This document shows positions 53,909 to 63,372 of a DNA stretch of 64,000 nt, in pieces. Under the pieces are notes generated by a model. It was given only the letters and a program-made list of their open reading frames with translations, was not told the DNA's origin and did no database searches. Both the position numbers and the translations under genes were made by a program. Position 1 is the first letter of the stretch. Each line of letters starts with the position of its first letter. This stretch comes from UBA5239 sp040394635 (GTDB taxonomy: Bacteria; Verrucomicrobiota; Lentisphaeria; Victivallales; Victivallaceae), in contig JBEBRW010000017.1 of assembly GCA_040394635.1 (NCBI GenBank), positions 1 to 64,000 of the forward strand. Direction: 5' to 3'.

Positions 53909-55315
53909 ATGGCGTCAGGAATGCTGAAACAAATCCCAATAGCGATACTCACCTTAGGCGTGATCAGTACCGTTACTCTAACCGCACAGGACAAAATCAC
54001 CCCGGAAGCCGCTCCCGCCGTGGCCCCTGCTGAACCGGGAATCCAGCCAAATCCCGATGTCGATCCCACCACCTCTCCTGCCCAGCAGGCTGTGCTGGTG
54101 GACCACCTCCGCTCGCTGCTGAGCCCGCCGGACCTGGGCGATGCCATGACCAAGCGCCCTCCGAGCAAGCCCTACTTCAAAATCATCCCCGGTCTCGATG
54201 GTTATTCCACCCTCGTCTACCGCTTCCGTTTTGTGGAAGCCAACAAAGAAATGGTCAACTCCATCGAAAGCGCCATTTCCAGCCAGGGGATCGTGGAACG
54301 CTCTTCGGAACAGAACATCCTGATCGTACATGACCGCACCGACAAGATGGATGAACTGGCCAACATCATGATATCGCTGGATGTGGAAGCGCCGCAGATT
54401 CTCGTTGAAGCCAAGATCATCGAAGTAAACGTGGGCGACGGCATGCAGCGCAACCTGGATTTCGCCATGAACCGCCACGACACGACCAAAGGCGACTTCG
54501 GCGTCGACAAAAACCTGAATTCCACCGCCGGCACCAACACCTCGATTCAGGGCCAGCCGAAAAGCGACAAGGGGTTGTCGCTCGACTGGTTCCCCTATGT
54601 TTCCGACAACAAAAATTTCCAGGTCACACTCCAATGGTTGATGTACGGACAGCGCGCCAAGATTCTCTCCGCCCCGAACGTGCTCGTTTCCCGCAACAGT
54701 ACCGCCACGATCACCACCGGGGAAGAAGTTCCGATCCAGAGCAGCCAGACCACCTCCGGCACCGTCACCAACTCCACCACCTACAAACAGGTCGGGGTAA
54801 TACTGGAGATCAAGCCCAAATACATCAATCACGACACGGTCACCCTGGCAGTCAACCCGCAGGTTTCGAACATCACCAGTTACCAGCGGATTTATACCGG
54901 AGACACCTATTATGACGTCCCGAGCATGTCCGTCCGGAAAATCGAAACCACACTGAATATCGCCGACGGCCAGGTCATCATGATGGGTGGCCTCTATTCC
55001 GACAAGGAAACCCTGAATGAAGAGCGGATTCCGTTCCTCTCCGACCTCCCCTATCTCGGTGAATTCTTCACTTCCAAGAACCGCAGCCGTGAACTCTCGC
55101 AGCTGATCTTCCTGATCCGGATCACCATCCTTCCCTCCAGCGACATGCCCCAGACTGCTCTTTATGACATTGGCCGCCAGGCAAATGAAATGCGCGACGT
55201 CGGCAAGGCGATCCTGGACTCCAAGGAACTGTTCCCGGCTGACCTCGACAGCAACAAAACCACCCTCGAGCAGGTTAAAGAAGAGTTTCTGGAAAAGAAA
55301 AATCCCCTGAAGTAA
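53909..55315 (+). CDS. Secretin (outer-membrane channel)
   Basis: A 468-aa secretin with an N-terminal signal (AILTLGVISTVTL). An N1-like domain lies near residues 100-170 (ILIVHDRTDKMDELANIMISLDV), and the secretin domain follows (GVILEIKPKYINHDTVTLAVNPQVSNI, IADGQVIMMGGLYSDKE, IPFLSDLPYLGEFF). AAAAAGGA precedes the ATG. It is 12 bp before the adaptor gene, so it is the outer-membrane part of the following MacAB-type operon rather than a type II/IV pilus system; no other T2SS gene is near. Confidence 0.88.
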   Translation: MASGMLKQIPIAILTLGVISTVTLTAQDKITPEAAPAVAPAEPGIQPNPDVDPTTSPAQQAVLVDHLRSLLSPPDLGDAMTKRPPSKPYFKIIPGLDGYSTLVYRFRFVEANKEMVNSIESAISSQGIVERSSEQNILIVHDRTDKMDELANIMISLDVEAPQILVEAKIIEVNVGDGMQRNLDFAMNRHDTTKGDFGVDKNLNSTAGTNTSIQGQPKSDKGLSLDWFPYVSDNKNFQVTLQWLMYGQRAKILSAPNVLVSRNSTATITTGEEVPIQSSQTTSGTVTNSTTYKQVGVILEIKPKYINHDTVTLAVNPQVSNITSYQRIYTGDTYYDVPSMSVRKIETTLNIADGQVIMMGGLYSDKETLNEERIPFLSDLPYLGEFFTSKNRSRELSQLIFLIRITILPSSDMPQTALYDIGRQANEMRDVGKAILDSKELFPADLDSNKTTLEQVKEEFLEKKNPLK

Positions 55316-55327
55316 GGTATTCACCGC

Positions 55328-56854
55328 ATGAAGTTCAAACGGAAAACCTATATAAAACTGGCCATACTCCTGATTCTGGTTGGCGCCGGAATCGGCTCGT
55401 ACCAGTGGTACAGATCGTACCGGCAGAAACAGATACGCATGGAAGGCAAGGAAAATGCCGACCAGAGCAAAGTACCGGACCGGATTTTCACCATCAAGCG
55501 CGGCGACCTGGTGATCGGCACGCTGCAGTCCGGCTCGGTTAACGCGCAGAAAAAGCATAAACTTTCGCTGCAGGCCTCGTTCAACACCAAACTCATGTGG
55601 GTGATCGATGAAAACACCCAGGTGAAAAAAGGCGATATCCTGGCCAAGTTCGAAACCGAAGAGTTGATCGACCGCATTGACGACCTGAAAATTCAGGTGG
55701 AAAATCACGAAAAAGAACTCTCGGTGGCACTGGAGGAAGAGAAAATCACCATCAGTACCAACCGCGCCAGCATCAAGGAGGCCCACGACCGGGTCGTCGA
55801 TTCCGAAAACAACCTCCGCAAGTACCGCCGGATCGAGCGCGGCAAACAGCGCGACAAACTTGAACTGTCCGTGGAAAACTCCAACGTCGCCGTCGATGAA
55901 GCGGAAGCGGCACTGAAAAAGAAAAAGAATGACCTCTCCACCTCATCCGGCGACCAGGAAGAGCAGGAAAAGAATAAACAGGAACTGGCCAAGCTCCAAA
56001 ACACCATTGATACTGAGACCAATAACCTCAGCAACGCAGAGCGTGACCTGACGCTCTTCAAACGTTATGAAAATCCGAGCAAAATCACCACGCTGGAAAA
56101 CTCGCTTGCCCAGGCGCTCCTGAACAACGAACGCGTCAAAATTCAGACCAATTCCTCGCTGATCCAGAAGCGCCGCCAGATTTCCAATATCCGCCGCAAC
56201 CTGCGCAATGCCCGTACCCGCCTTGAGCGCCACCAGTCTTATCTGGAAATGATGCAGCTCGAGGCCCCGGTGGATGGCGTGGTGATTTACGGCGACCCGG
56301 ATGCCCGCTGGGGCAATGTGGAAATCAAGCTTGGCATGGACGTGACCAAAAACCGCATCCTGATGACCATTCCCGACATGAAGAACCTCGTGGTCGACTT
56401 CGACCTCCCCGAGCAACTGCGCTCCAAGGTCAACGAGGGCGACGCCGTGATTATCACCCCGGACTCCCTCAACACATTGAAGGTCCCGGGCAAAATCAGC
56501 AAGATCGACACGCTGCCGGTCAACCAGAGTTTCTGGGACCGCAATTCGCCCAAGATTTACAAGTCCGTGGTCCGGATCGAAGAACAGAATCCGCAACTGG
56601 TCAGCGGCATGAGCGTGCAGGTCAATATCGTGACCAAGACGATCAAAAACGCGCTTTATATCCCGGTCGAGGCCGTGTTCGAAGACAAGGACCGCTTCCT
56701 CGTCTACCGCAGATCGTTCGGCTCCCCGCAGGAAACCACGGTCAAAATCGGTGAATCCAACGATAATTACGTCCAGATTCTCGAGGGCCTGAGCGAAGGC
56801 GACGAAGTTTACCTCTACCGTCCATACCAGAAAAAAGGACAGGATGAATCCTGA
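55328..56854 (+). CDS. Membrane-fusion adaptor with long coiled coil
   Basis: A 508-aa MacA-type adaptor: one anchor helix (LAILLILVGAGIGSYQW), lipoyl halves (LVIGTLQSGSVNAQ, LEAPVDGVVIYGD), a very long charged coiled coil (about residues 110-310) and a barrel/C-terminal part (LYIPVEAVFEDKDRF). It is longer than the adaptor at 36963. It overlaps the ATPase gene by 11 nt. Confidence 0.88.
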   Translation: MKFKRKTYIKLAILLILVGAGIGSYQWYRSYRQKQIRMEGKENADQSKVPDRIFTIKRGDLVIGTLQSGSVNAQKKHKLSLQASFNTKLMWVIDENTQVKKGDILAKFETEELIDRIDDLKIQVENHEKELSVALEEEKITISTNRASIKEAHDRVVDSENNLRKYRRIERGKQRDKLELSVENSNVAVDEAEAALKKKKNDLSTSSGDQEEQEKNKQELAKLQNTIDTETNNLSNAERDLTLFKRYENPSKITTLENSLAQALLNNERVKIQTNSSLIQKRRQISNIRRNLRNARTRLERHQSYLEMMQLEAPVDGVVIYGDPDARWGNVEIKLGMDVTKNRILMTIPDMKNLVVDFDLPEQLRSKVNEGDAVIITPDSLNTLKVPGKISKIDTLPVNQSFWDRNSPKIYKSVVRIEEQNPQLVSGMSVQVNIVTKTIKNALYIPVEAVFEDKDRFLVYRRSFGSPQETTVKIGESNDNYVQILEGLSEGDEVYLYRPYQKKGQDES

Positions 56855-57614
56855 TGGTCCGTCCGTGATGAAGCTGAATCTTAAAGACGCCGTAGTCAGA
56901 CTCGATGATATCCGCAAGACGTATCATCTGCCGGCGCTCGATGTCCCGGTGCTGAAGGGCGTGAACCTGGCGGTGTGGCCGGGTGAGTTCGTCGGCATCA
57001 TGGGCACCTCCGGTTCCGGCAAATCCACGCTGCTGAACATCCTCGGGTTGCTCGACCTTCCGAGCTCCGGTACGTATTACCTGGACGCTCAGGAAGTGCA
57101 GACTTTTTCCGACAGCGAGCTGGCGGTGATCCGCAACCGCAAAATCGGCTTCATTTTCCAGTCGTTCAACCTCTTTCCGCACCTTACAGTGGAACAGAAT
57201 ATCGAAGTCCCGATGGTGTACGCCAACATGCCCCGCAAGGAGCGCCGCGAGCGCGCCCGCGAGCTCGGCGAACGCGTCCGGCTGGGGCACCGACTCAAAC
57301 ACCGCCCGAACGAGTTATCCGGGGGCGAGTGCCAGCGTATCGCCGTGGCCCGCGCCCTCAGCAATTACCCGTCGTTCCTGCTGGCGGACGAGCCGACCGG
57401 GAACCTCGACGAAAAGACCAGCGATCAGGTCATGGAATTTTTTCACGAGCTCAATCGCGACACCAAAATGACCATCGTCATGGTAACTCATAACCCGGCG
57501 CTGGAAGACACCTTTCACCGGGTGATCCGCCTCCGCGACGGCCAGGTGGTGGACAGCAACGGCGACCCGGTCATGGTTACGCCGACCGAAATGCCGGTAC
57601 GAGGGGGTGTCTGA
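56844..57614 (+). CDS. MacB-type ABC ATPase
   Basis: A 256-aa ATPase with GTSGSGKST, FIFQSFNLFPH, LSGGECQR and FLLADEPTGNLD. AAAAAGGACAGG precedes the ATG at 56844. Its stop overlaps the permease start by one base (TGATG). Confidence 0.94.
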   Translation: MNPDGPSVMKLNLKDAVVRLDDIRKTYHLPALDVPVLKGVNLAVWPGEFVGIMGTSGSGKSTLLNILGLLDLPSSGTYYLDAQEVQTFSDSELAVIRNRKIGFIFQSFNLFPHLTVEQNIEVPMVYANMPRKERRERARELGERVRLGHRLKHRPNELSGGECQRIAVARALSNYPSFLLADEPTGNLDEKTSDQVMEFFHELNRDTKMTIVMVTHNPALEDTFHRVIRLRDGQVVDSNGDPVMVTPTEMPVRGGV

Positions 57615-58882
57615 TGCTGATTACCGACCTTTTCCGGCTGTCGTTCCATAATTTGCTGCTGCACAAAATGCGCTCGCTGCTGACCTCGCTCGGGGTCATC
57701 TTCGGGGTGGGCAGCGTGATCGCCATGCTCGGGATCTCCGAAGGTGCCAAGCGCCAGGCGCTGGCCCAGATCGAAGCTATGGGGATCGACAAAGTCATCC
57801 TCTACTCGCAGAAACCGCCCGTGGCCGGCACCAGCGAAGGCTCCTCCAACATCAGCTCCGTGGAAACCTTCGGCCTGACCGCCGCCGACTTCAAGCATAT
57901 TTCACAGATGGACAACGTCCAGCTGATCAGCTCGATTCGCGACTCCCGCCAGAAAGTCACCAAGGGACTGATCCGCGTCGACTCCAAACTGGTCAGCGCC
58001 AATCCATCCTTCCTCAAGGAATCCGGTTCGCAGATCATCCGGGGCCGCTGGCTGACCCAGGTTGATTCGGAGAACCAGCAGATGGTCTGCGTGATCGGCA
58101 ATGCCGCCAAGCGGCGGCTGTTCAGCCTGGGCGAAACCAATATCGTCGGCCGGATTCTCCGGGTCGAAAATAATTACTTCAAAATCGTCGGCATCCTGGA
58201 AAACGGCCTCGGCACCCAGTACCCCGGCATCGGCAGCCCCAACGACCTGATCATCATTCCGGAACGCACCTCAAATACCCTTTTCGCCGACTATGCCAGC
58301 GTTCGCGAGGGCGGCCAGTACCGCATCCAGATCGTCGATTTCGATGTCTTTATCATCAAGGTATGGGATACCATGCATATCGACGATACCTCCAAGCGTA
58401 TCTCGGCCTACCTCACCAAAACGCACAAGAAAGTCAAGGACTGGGGTATCATCGTCCCCTACGACCTGCTGCTCCAGCAGGAACAGACCCAGAATATTTT
58501 CACCGTGGTTATGGCCTCGATCGCCGGCATTTCACTGATCGTCGGCGGGATCGGGATCATGAACATCATGCTCGCCAGCGTATTCGAGCGCCGCAAGGAA
58601 ATCGGTACCCGCCGCGCCCTCGGCGCGCTGAAAGGCGACATCCTCGGCCAGTTCCTGATCGAAACGGTGTTCCTGACCACCATGGGCGGCCTGCTCGGCA
58701 TCGCGGTCGGCCTGGGGATATCGTCGGCGATCACGTATTACACCGGCATGCCGACGTTCTGCAGTATGTGGAGCATCATGCTCTCGCTGTTGATCTCCAG
58801 CTTCGTCGGAATCGTCTTCGGCACCTACCCCGCCTGGAAAGCCGCCAATCAGAATGTTATCGAAGTTCTCCGCTCGGAGTAA
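57614..58882 (+). CDS. MacB-type ABC permease
   Basis: A 422-aa permease: N-terminal helix (LLTSLGVIFGVGSVIAMLG), MacB periplasmic domain, three C-terminal helices (FTVVMASIAGISLIVGGIGIMNIML, TVFLTTMGGLLGIAVGLGIS, LLISSFVGIVFGTYPAW). The four genes 53909-58882 are one operon and would span both membranes: permease, ATPase, adaptor, secretin. Confidence 0.93.
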   Translation: MLITDLFRLSFHNLLLHKMRSLLTSLGVIFGVGSVIAMLGISEGAKRQALAQIEAMGIDKVILYSQKPPVAGTSEGSSNISSVETFGLTAADFKHISQMDNVQLISSIRDSRQKVTKGLIRVDSKLVSANPSFLKESGSQIIRGRWLTQVDSENQQMVCVIGNAAKRRLFSLGETNIVGRILRVENNYFKIVGILENGLGTQYPGIGSPNDLIIIPERTSNTLFADYASVREGGQYRIQIVDFDVFIIKVWDTMHIDDTSKRISAYLTKTHKKVKDWGIIVPYDLLLQQEQTQNIFTVVMASIAGISLIVGGIGIMNIMLASVFERRKEIGTRRALGALKGDILGQFLIETVFLTTMGGLLGIAVGLGISSAITYYTGMPTFCSMWSIMLSLLISSFVGIVFGTYPAWKAANQNVIEVLRSE

Positions 58883-58927
58883 CCCCAATCAATGCGAGAA
58901 ACTCCGCGAGCCCTCGCATCGATTGAT

Positions 58928-60334
58928 CTATTGAGCCTGTCCGGTGGTGAAGGTGTAGTTGAAGGATTCCAGCGGCTGGCCCCCCCGGCTCATGAAATCC
59001 TGGAAATGCCCGGTGTTCAGGAAGATCTGATAAAATTTGCCCGGCTTCAATTTCACCCGTACGGTCAATTCCACGCACTCTTTATCGAAGGTGATTCCGG
59101 TGATTTCCGGGAAATCGTCGGGATTATTTTTCACCAATGACCAGCTCGGCTGCATCGGCCGGTCGAATTTGATCTTGATTTCCTTCAAGTTCGGGTCGAC
59201 GTTTTCGGCCTTGTCCGGCGGGTCCAGCGATACAATTTTCGGGGTTCTGACCATCAGTTTCTTTTTCTGCTCCTCGAGCTTCGGCAGCTCGCGCTCCTGA
59301 TACTTGCCCAAAGCTCCGGCATAATCGCCGATGCCCTGCTCAAATGCCCAGTCCTCGCCGCCCTTGCCGCGGGCGTCCAAAATACTCTTTACCAGGTCGC
59401 CGGTCCAGAGAAATCCCCGGATTTCCTCCTGTTTGACCATGCCGTCTTTCATCATCTCCCCGGCTTTGTCATAATAATAAACAGCCGTACCCGCGCGTAC
59501 GAAACTCTCGCAAAGCATGGAGTGAGGAGAATTGTAGGTCATCCGGCGCATCTGCTCCTCCACGTACGGGAAAATGGCGTTGCCAAACGGTTTGAGCCTG
59601 CTGAAATGGCGATCCACCAGCGGATTCATCAACGAATGCAGAAATTCATGCACCAGAATATAATCAATCCCCTTCGACGGCTGCGGCTGCATGCTGACAA
59701 CGGCATAAAAACAATGTTTCCCCGGGCCGTAATTGATCTGCGGACCATAGTTGCCGCCCGCCGTCATGAACGGAATAACCTTGAGCGGCGGCAGCTCTTC
59801 GGTCTTGAAGGTCTTCTCTGCCCATTCCATGATACCAAGCTCAGCGACCCGGTTTCTCAAAAACTCCTCGTACTTTCCATATTCGCCCCGGTTTGACTGG
59901 AAAAATTCATTGAACTTGCTCTGTGCGGCGAAATCACGCAATTTCGCCAGAAATTCCGGAATCTGCTCCCGCGGCCAACGCTCGTCCAGGCTCACGGCTT
60001 CGTTAACCGACACAATCAGCTTCAAACCGTCAATGTCGCTGAGGTGCACCGCCATGCTCGTGACCGCATCATAGCTCACGCCGTGTTTGCTCCGGAGCTC
60101 CTTCGCCATGGCGACCACCGGATGCGCGGCAAATGGCAGGAAATGCTCCGTGATTTTCTTATTATACTCAGGCACAGGACTTTGCCGGAACTCCGGGTTG
60201 CCGCCCAACCGGAAAACCACAGCCATCAGCTCCACCCTCGGATCTGCCGCCACCTCGACATCCGCTTTTTCCGCACAAATTCCGCTCAGCCCGCACGCAC
60301 ACAGGACTCCAATCAGCAGCCACTTTCCTTTCAT
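58928..60334 (-). CDS. Secreted DUF4932-like metallopeptidase
   Basis: A 468-aa exported protein (signal WLLIGVLCACGLSGICA; a lipobox is not clear). HEFLHSLMNPLVD is an HExxH-type zinc site, and ICE-like LCESFVRAGTAVYYY supplies a downstream Glu. The C-terminal about 100 residues (IVSLDPPDKAENVDPNLKEIKIKFDRPM) are an Ig-like SbsA-type domain. Convergent with the exporter operon, which could in principle export a substrate for it. Confidence 0.78.
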   Translation of the reverse strand: MKGKWLLIGVLCACGLSGICAEKADVEVAADPRVELMAVVFRLGGNPEFRQSPVPEYNKKITEHFLPFAAHPVVAMAKELRSKHGVSYDAVTSMAVHLSDIDGLKLIVSVNEAVSLDERWPREQIPEFLAKLRDFAAQSKFNEFFQSNRGEYGKYEEFLRNRVAELGIMEWAEKTFKTEELPPLKVIPFMTAGGNYGPQINYGPGKHCFYAVVSMQPQPSKGIDYILVHEFLHSLMNPLVDRHFSRLKPFGNAIFPYVEEQMRRMTYNSPHSMLCESFVRAGTAVYYYDKAGEMMKDGMVKQEEIRGFLWTGDLVKSILDARGKGGEDWAFEQGIGDYAGALGKYQERELPKLEEQKKKLMVRTPKIVSLDPPDKAENVDPNLKEIKIKFDRPMQPSWSLVKNNPDDFPEITGITFDKECVELTVRVKLKPGKFYQIFLNTGHFQDFMSRGGQPLESFNYTFTTGQAQ

Positions 60335-61001
60335 ATCATTTCCTTATATCAATAAAAATTACAAATTCATCGCTGAATTGTTACTATACTTGCGACTTGG
60401 CTCCCCGTCAACTCCCTGCCCGGCGAAATATTCCGTCATTTTTCCGGGCATCCCTCCCGGTTGACGATTTGACAATCTTATTATCGGGGTTATCTTTGCC
60501 GAAACGATATTGCCGGATGGCGAATCCCGGAGCTTTTTGCTATTTTCAGTTGATAAGCCAAACGCGTAAATTCGCGAAAACACGTATCCGATAATGAGTA
60601 ACGAAAACCGGGGAAAAAAGTTAGATTTTTGTTAGCTTCCCGGTTTGACTATTTGCCAATCGGCAGTAACTTATTATTCGTGCAGCGCAGATGACGAAGA
60701 GGCTGTTAATAACTTGTTAACATCCTGATAGTGTCAGAGGGCCGGAAATCGCAAGTATCTATGATTTAAGCGGTTTTCGGAACAATACCTTCGTAATCGC
60801 CGGAATCAGGCCGAAATTTCGATAACAAGGGCGGAATTTGAGGCGGAATGAGCGAAAAATGCGCAGTAGAGGATAGGGCCGGATGAATTTGATTTTCTGT
60901 AAAATACCGTGGATTTGGCATTTACAGCATGTGTTTCCGCCGGCAGTTGTTAATGGATAATTTGAATTGTTAATAATTTTAAAATAATGGAGATGAGTTA
61001 A
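60335..61001. other. Region upstream of dnaA, possible oriC
   Basis: No gene is seen in these 667 bp. The only unusual feature is a palindrome-like GTTAATAACTTGTTAAC (about 60706-60722). I found no sequence close to the TTATCCACA DnaA box on either strand, so an origin here is not supported by its boxes, although the place is typical. Confidence 0.4.
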
Positions 61002-62363
61002 ATGCATTCCGGGGATGCAGCAGCACGTCAGATATGGGGCTTGGCGTGTGAACAGCTTGGCAAAATTTTACATCAGGTTACTTTCGAACAACTTGTTCAT
61101 AATATCATACCGTTGAGACTGGAAGAAACTCAGGTCTGCCTCGGTGTGTCGGACAGTTTTTTCGGAGATTGGATCAAGGACAATTACGAACAGGATATAA
61201 CCAGGGCCCTGAGCAATATTAACGGGATTTCCTACAGTTTCTTCTTTGAAGAGGGGCACTCCCCGGAAGACGCGTTTGCGGAGCCGGACACCCGTACGGC
61301 CGAGGCGCACGTGGAGGCGCTGTACCCGGACGAGTCCTCGCCCAAAAACTGCAATGCCCAGCATACGTTCGAGAACTTCGCCGTCGGCGAAGAAAACCGC
61401 TACTCCTATACCGCCGCGCTCACCGCCGCGGAAAACCCCGGTTTGTACAACCCGCTTTATATTTACGGGGGCACCGGACTCGGCAAGACCCACCTGCTGC
61501 AGGCAGTGGCACACCGCGTGCTCAGCAAGAACCCGAAAACCGTGGTCAAATACGTCACCTGCGAGGAATTCCTGAATCAGTATGTATCCTCCATCGGCAA
61601 CAAATCGCTGCCGGAGTTCCGCGATTCCTTCCGCAATGTCGACGTCCTGCTGGTGGACGACGTTCATTTCCTCAGCAACAAAACCCAGCTGCAGGAAGAA
61701 TTTTTCAACACCTTCAATTCGCTCTATAATCATAATAAACAGATCATTATGACTTCGGATAAGCAGCCCTCGGAAATCCAGGGGTTGGAAGCGCGGCTGG
61801 TATCGCGTTTCGAATCGGGTTTGACCACGGAAATTTTCCCGCCGGGCTACGAAACCCGCCTCGCCATCCTGCAACTGGTTCAGGAGAAACACCTGATCAA
61901 GATCGACGACGATGTGCTCAAATTCGTGGCCTCGCGCATTTCCTCCAGCGTACGCCGCCTGATCGGCTCGCTGATCCGCCTGGTGGTCTATGCCTCGGTC
62001 AACGGTGGCAAGGTCACGGAAAAAGATGCGGAGAGCCTGCTGCGTCCGCTGTTTGAAGAGGAACAATCCTCCAAAAACATCACGATCGAAGCAATTCAGA
62101 AAGCAGTGAGCGAACATTTTGAGCTCAGCCGCAATGATATCATGGGTTCGCAGCGTCCGAAAAACGTGGCTGAACCGCGCATGCTGGCGATGTATCTGTG
62201 CCGTGAACTGACCAATCATTCCTTTCCGGAAATCGGTTCGGCTTTCAACAAAAACCACGCCACAGTCATGAACGCAGTGAAAAAGATTCCGGCACTCTGC
62301 CTGAAGGATGAAAAACTGCGCCGCTCCGCCGAACTGATCAAACGCAAACTTCGCTCTAACTAA
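61002..62363 (+). CDS. dnaA: Replication initiator DnaA
   Basis: A 453-aa DnaA. N-terminal domain I (WGLACEQLGKILHQVTFEQL), AAA+ domain with GGTGLGKTHLLQAVA and VLLVDDVHFLS, arginine-finger VSRFESGLT, and C-terminal helix-turn-helix DIMGSQRPKNVAEPRMLAMYLCRELTNHSFPEIGSAFNKNHATV. GGAGATGAG precedes the ATG. Length is normal. The gene is alone, with no dnaN next to it. Confidence 0.97.
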   Translation: MHSGDAAARQIWGLACEQLGKILHQVTFEQLVHNIIPLRLEETQVCLGVSDSFFGDWIKDNYEQDITRALSNINGISYSFFFEEGHSPEDAFAEPDTRTAEAHVEALYPDESSPKNCNAQHTFENFAVGEENRYSYTAALTAAENPGLYNPLYIYGGTGLGKTHLLQAVAHRVLSKNPKTVVKYVTCEEFLNQYVSSIGNKSLPEFRDSFRNVDVLLVDDVHFLSNKTQLQEEFFNTFNSLYNHNKQIIMTSDKQPSEIQGLEARLVSRFESGLTTEIFPPGYETRLAILQLVQEKHLIKIDDDVLKFVASRISSSVRRLIGSLIRLVVYASVNGGKVTEKDAESLLRPLFEEEQSSKNITIEAIQKAVSEHFELSRNDIMGSQRPKNVAEPRMLAMYLCRELTNHSFPEIGSAFNKNHATVMNAVKKIPALCLKDEKLRRSAELIKRKLRSN

Positions 62364-62382
62364 TTAAGAATTAAGAATTAAG
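62362..62382. repeat. AATTAAG tandem repeat
   Basis: Three 7-bp AATTAAG units directly after the dnaA stop, then AATTC. It is a simple repeat of unknown meaning. Confidence 0.6.
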
Positions 62383-62574
62383 AATTCAAAAGAACTCGCC
62401 GCCGGGTGCTACCCGGACGCAATCCAGCGCGCGGACAGCGCTGGACGCCTCCAAGGCGGAACAAACGTAAGCCGCAGGCGTTACTCGAAATAATCACTGC
62501 TCGACCGGAAGCGAGGTTGAAAAATTGCGTAGCTGATTTTTCAACAATGAACGGGAGGTCGGAAAAATCTTTGT

Positions 62575-63195
62575 TCAGGAAAGCCAGCCGGCTACCGTCA
62601 GGACGATTCCGATAATCAACGGAATGGAGAAGTTGTCGTCAATGCGGATTTTCTTGTTGTGACATTCGGCAATCGAGGCCAGGAAGACCGCAGCCAACCC
62701 GAAAGCGAATTCACGGCCGGTAAAGTTCATGCAAATCCCGGTAATGACAATCACCAGCCACCCCACCAGGATAAACGCCAGCGTACCTTCCATGGATTTA
62801 CCATTTTTGAACTTGGTTACGCCCCAGCGGCGGCCAACCAGGGCGGCGGCGGTATCGCTGAGCAGCATGATCGTAAGCGCGCAAAATGCGTACGGCTTGG
62901 CAAACAGCAGCACCGACATGCAAGCGGCCAGCAACACCGGCGGTCCGCCGCTGAACTGGAACTTCTGCCCGGGCTCTTTGGCACGCATCATTTTGCTGAA
63001 AAAGAAATGATACAGCGGATGAACGAGGGGCCAATTACGGTTGTATCCGACTTCAATCACCACTACCAGCACCAGCACCACCGCGAAAACGCTGAACGCC
63101 CACCACTTCGGGAGCAACAGGATAAAGAGCGACATCCACAGTGAGCTCAGATGAATGAGCTTGCGAAATACTTCCTGCCGGTAACTGATCTGCAT
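62575..63195 (-). CDS. Polyprenol/phytol kinase-like membrane protein
   Basis: A 206-aa membrane protein with about six helices of the SEC59/DGK1/VTE5 superfamily. EVFRKLIHL is the N-terminal motif; LSDTAAALVGRRWG and KSMEGTLAFILVGW are the CTP-kinase blocks. Likely phosphorylates a long-chain or prenyl alcohol. A TAATGGATAAT simple repeat lies upstream. Confidence 0.85.
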   Translation of the reverse strand: MQISYRQEVFRKLIHLSSLWMSLFILLLPKWWAFSVFAVVLVLVVVIEVGYNRNWPLVHPLYHFFFSKMMRAKEPGQKFQFSGGPPVLLAACMSVLLFAKPYAFCALTIMLLSDTAAALVGRRWGVTKFKNGKSMEGTLAFILVGWLVIVITGICMNFTGREFAFGLAAVFLASIAECHNKKIRIDDNFSIPLIIGIVLTVAGWLS

Positions 63196-63372
63196 CCTTA
63201 AAACCTTTCTTCTTTAATGGATAATTGATAATGGATAATGGATAATTGGAGGAAAAAATATCCTTTTGCCCAGATTGAATTTTCCTTAATTTTCCATTTT
63301 CAATTTTCAACGGTCAATTCATAGTAATAGACAACCGGATTTGCGGAAAGTCTACATAACAAACATAAATTT

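Noticed and set aside
53978..55786. 602-codon open frame opposite the secretin and adaptor genes
   Set aside because: It is antisense across two real genes and rich in Gly/Val/Asp/His typical of reverse-frame shadows.
60700..60730. DnaA box at GTTAATAACTTGTTAAC
   Set aside because: It is an imperfect palindrome that does not match TTATCCACA.
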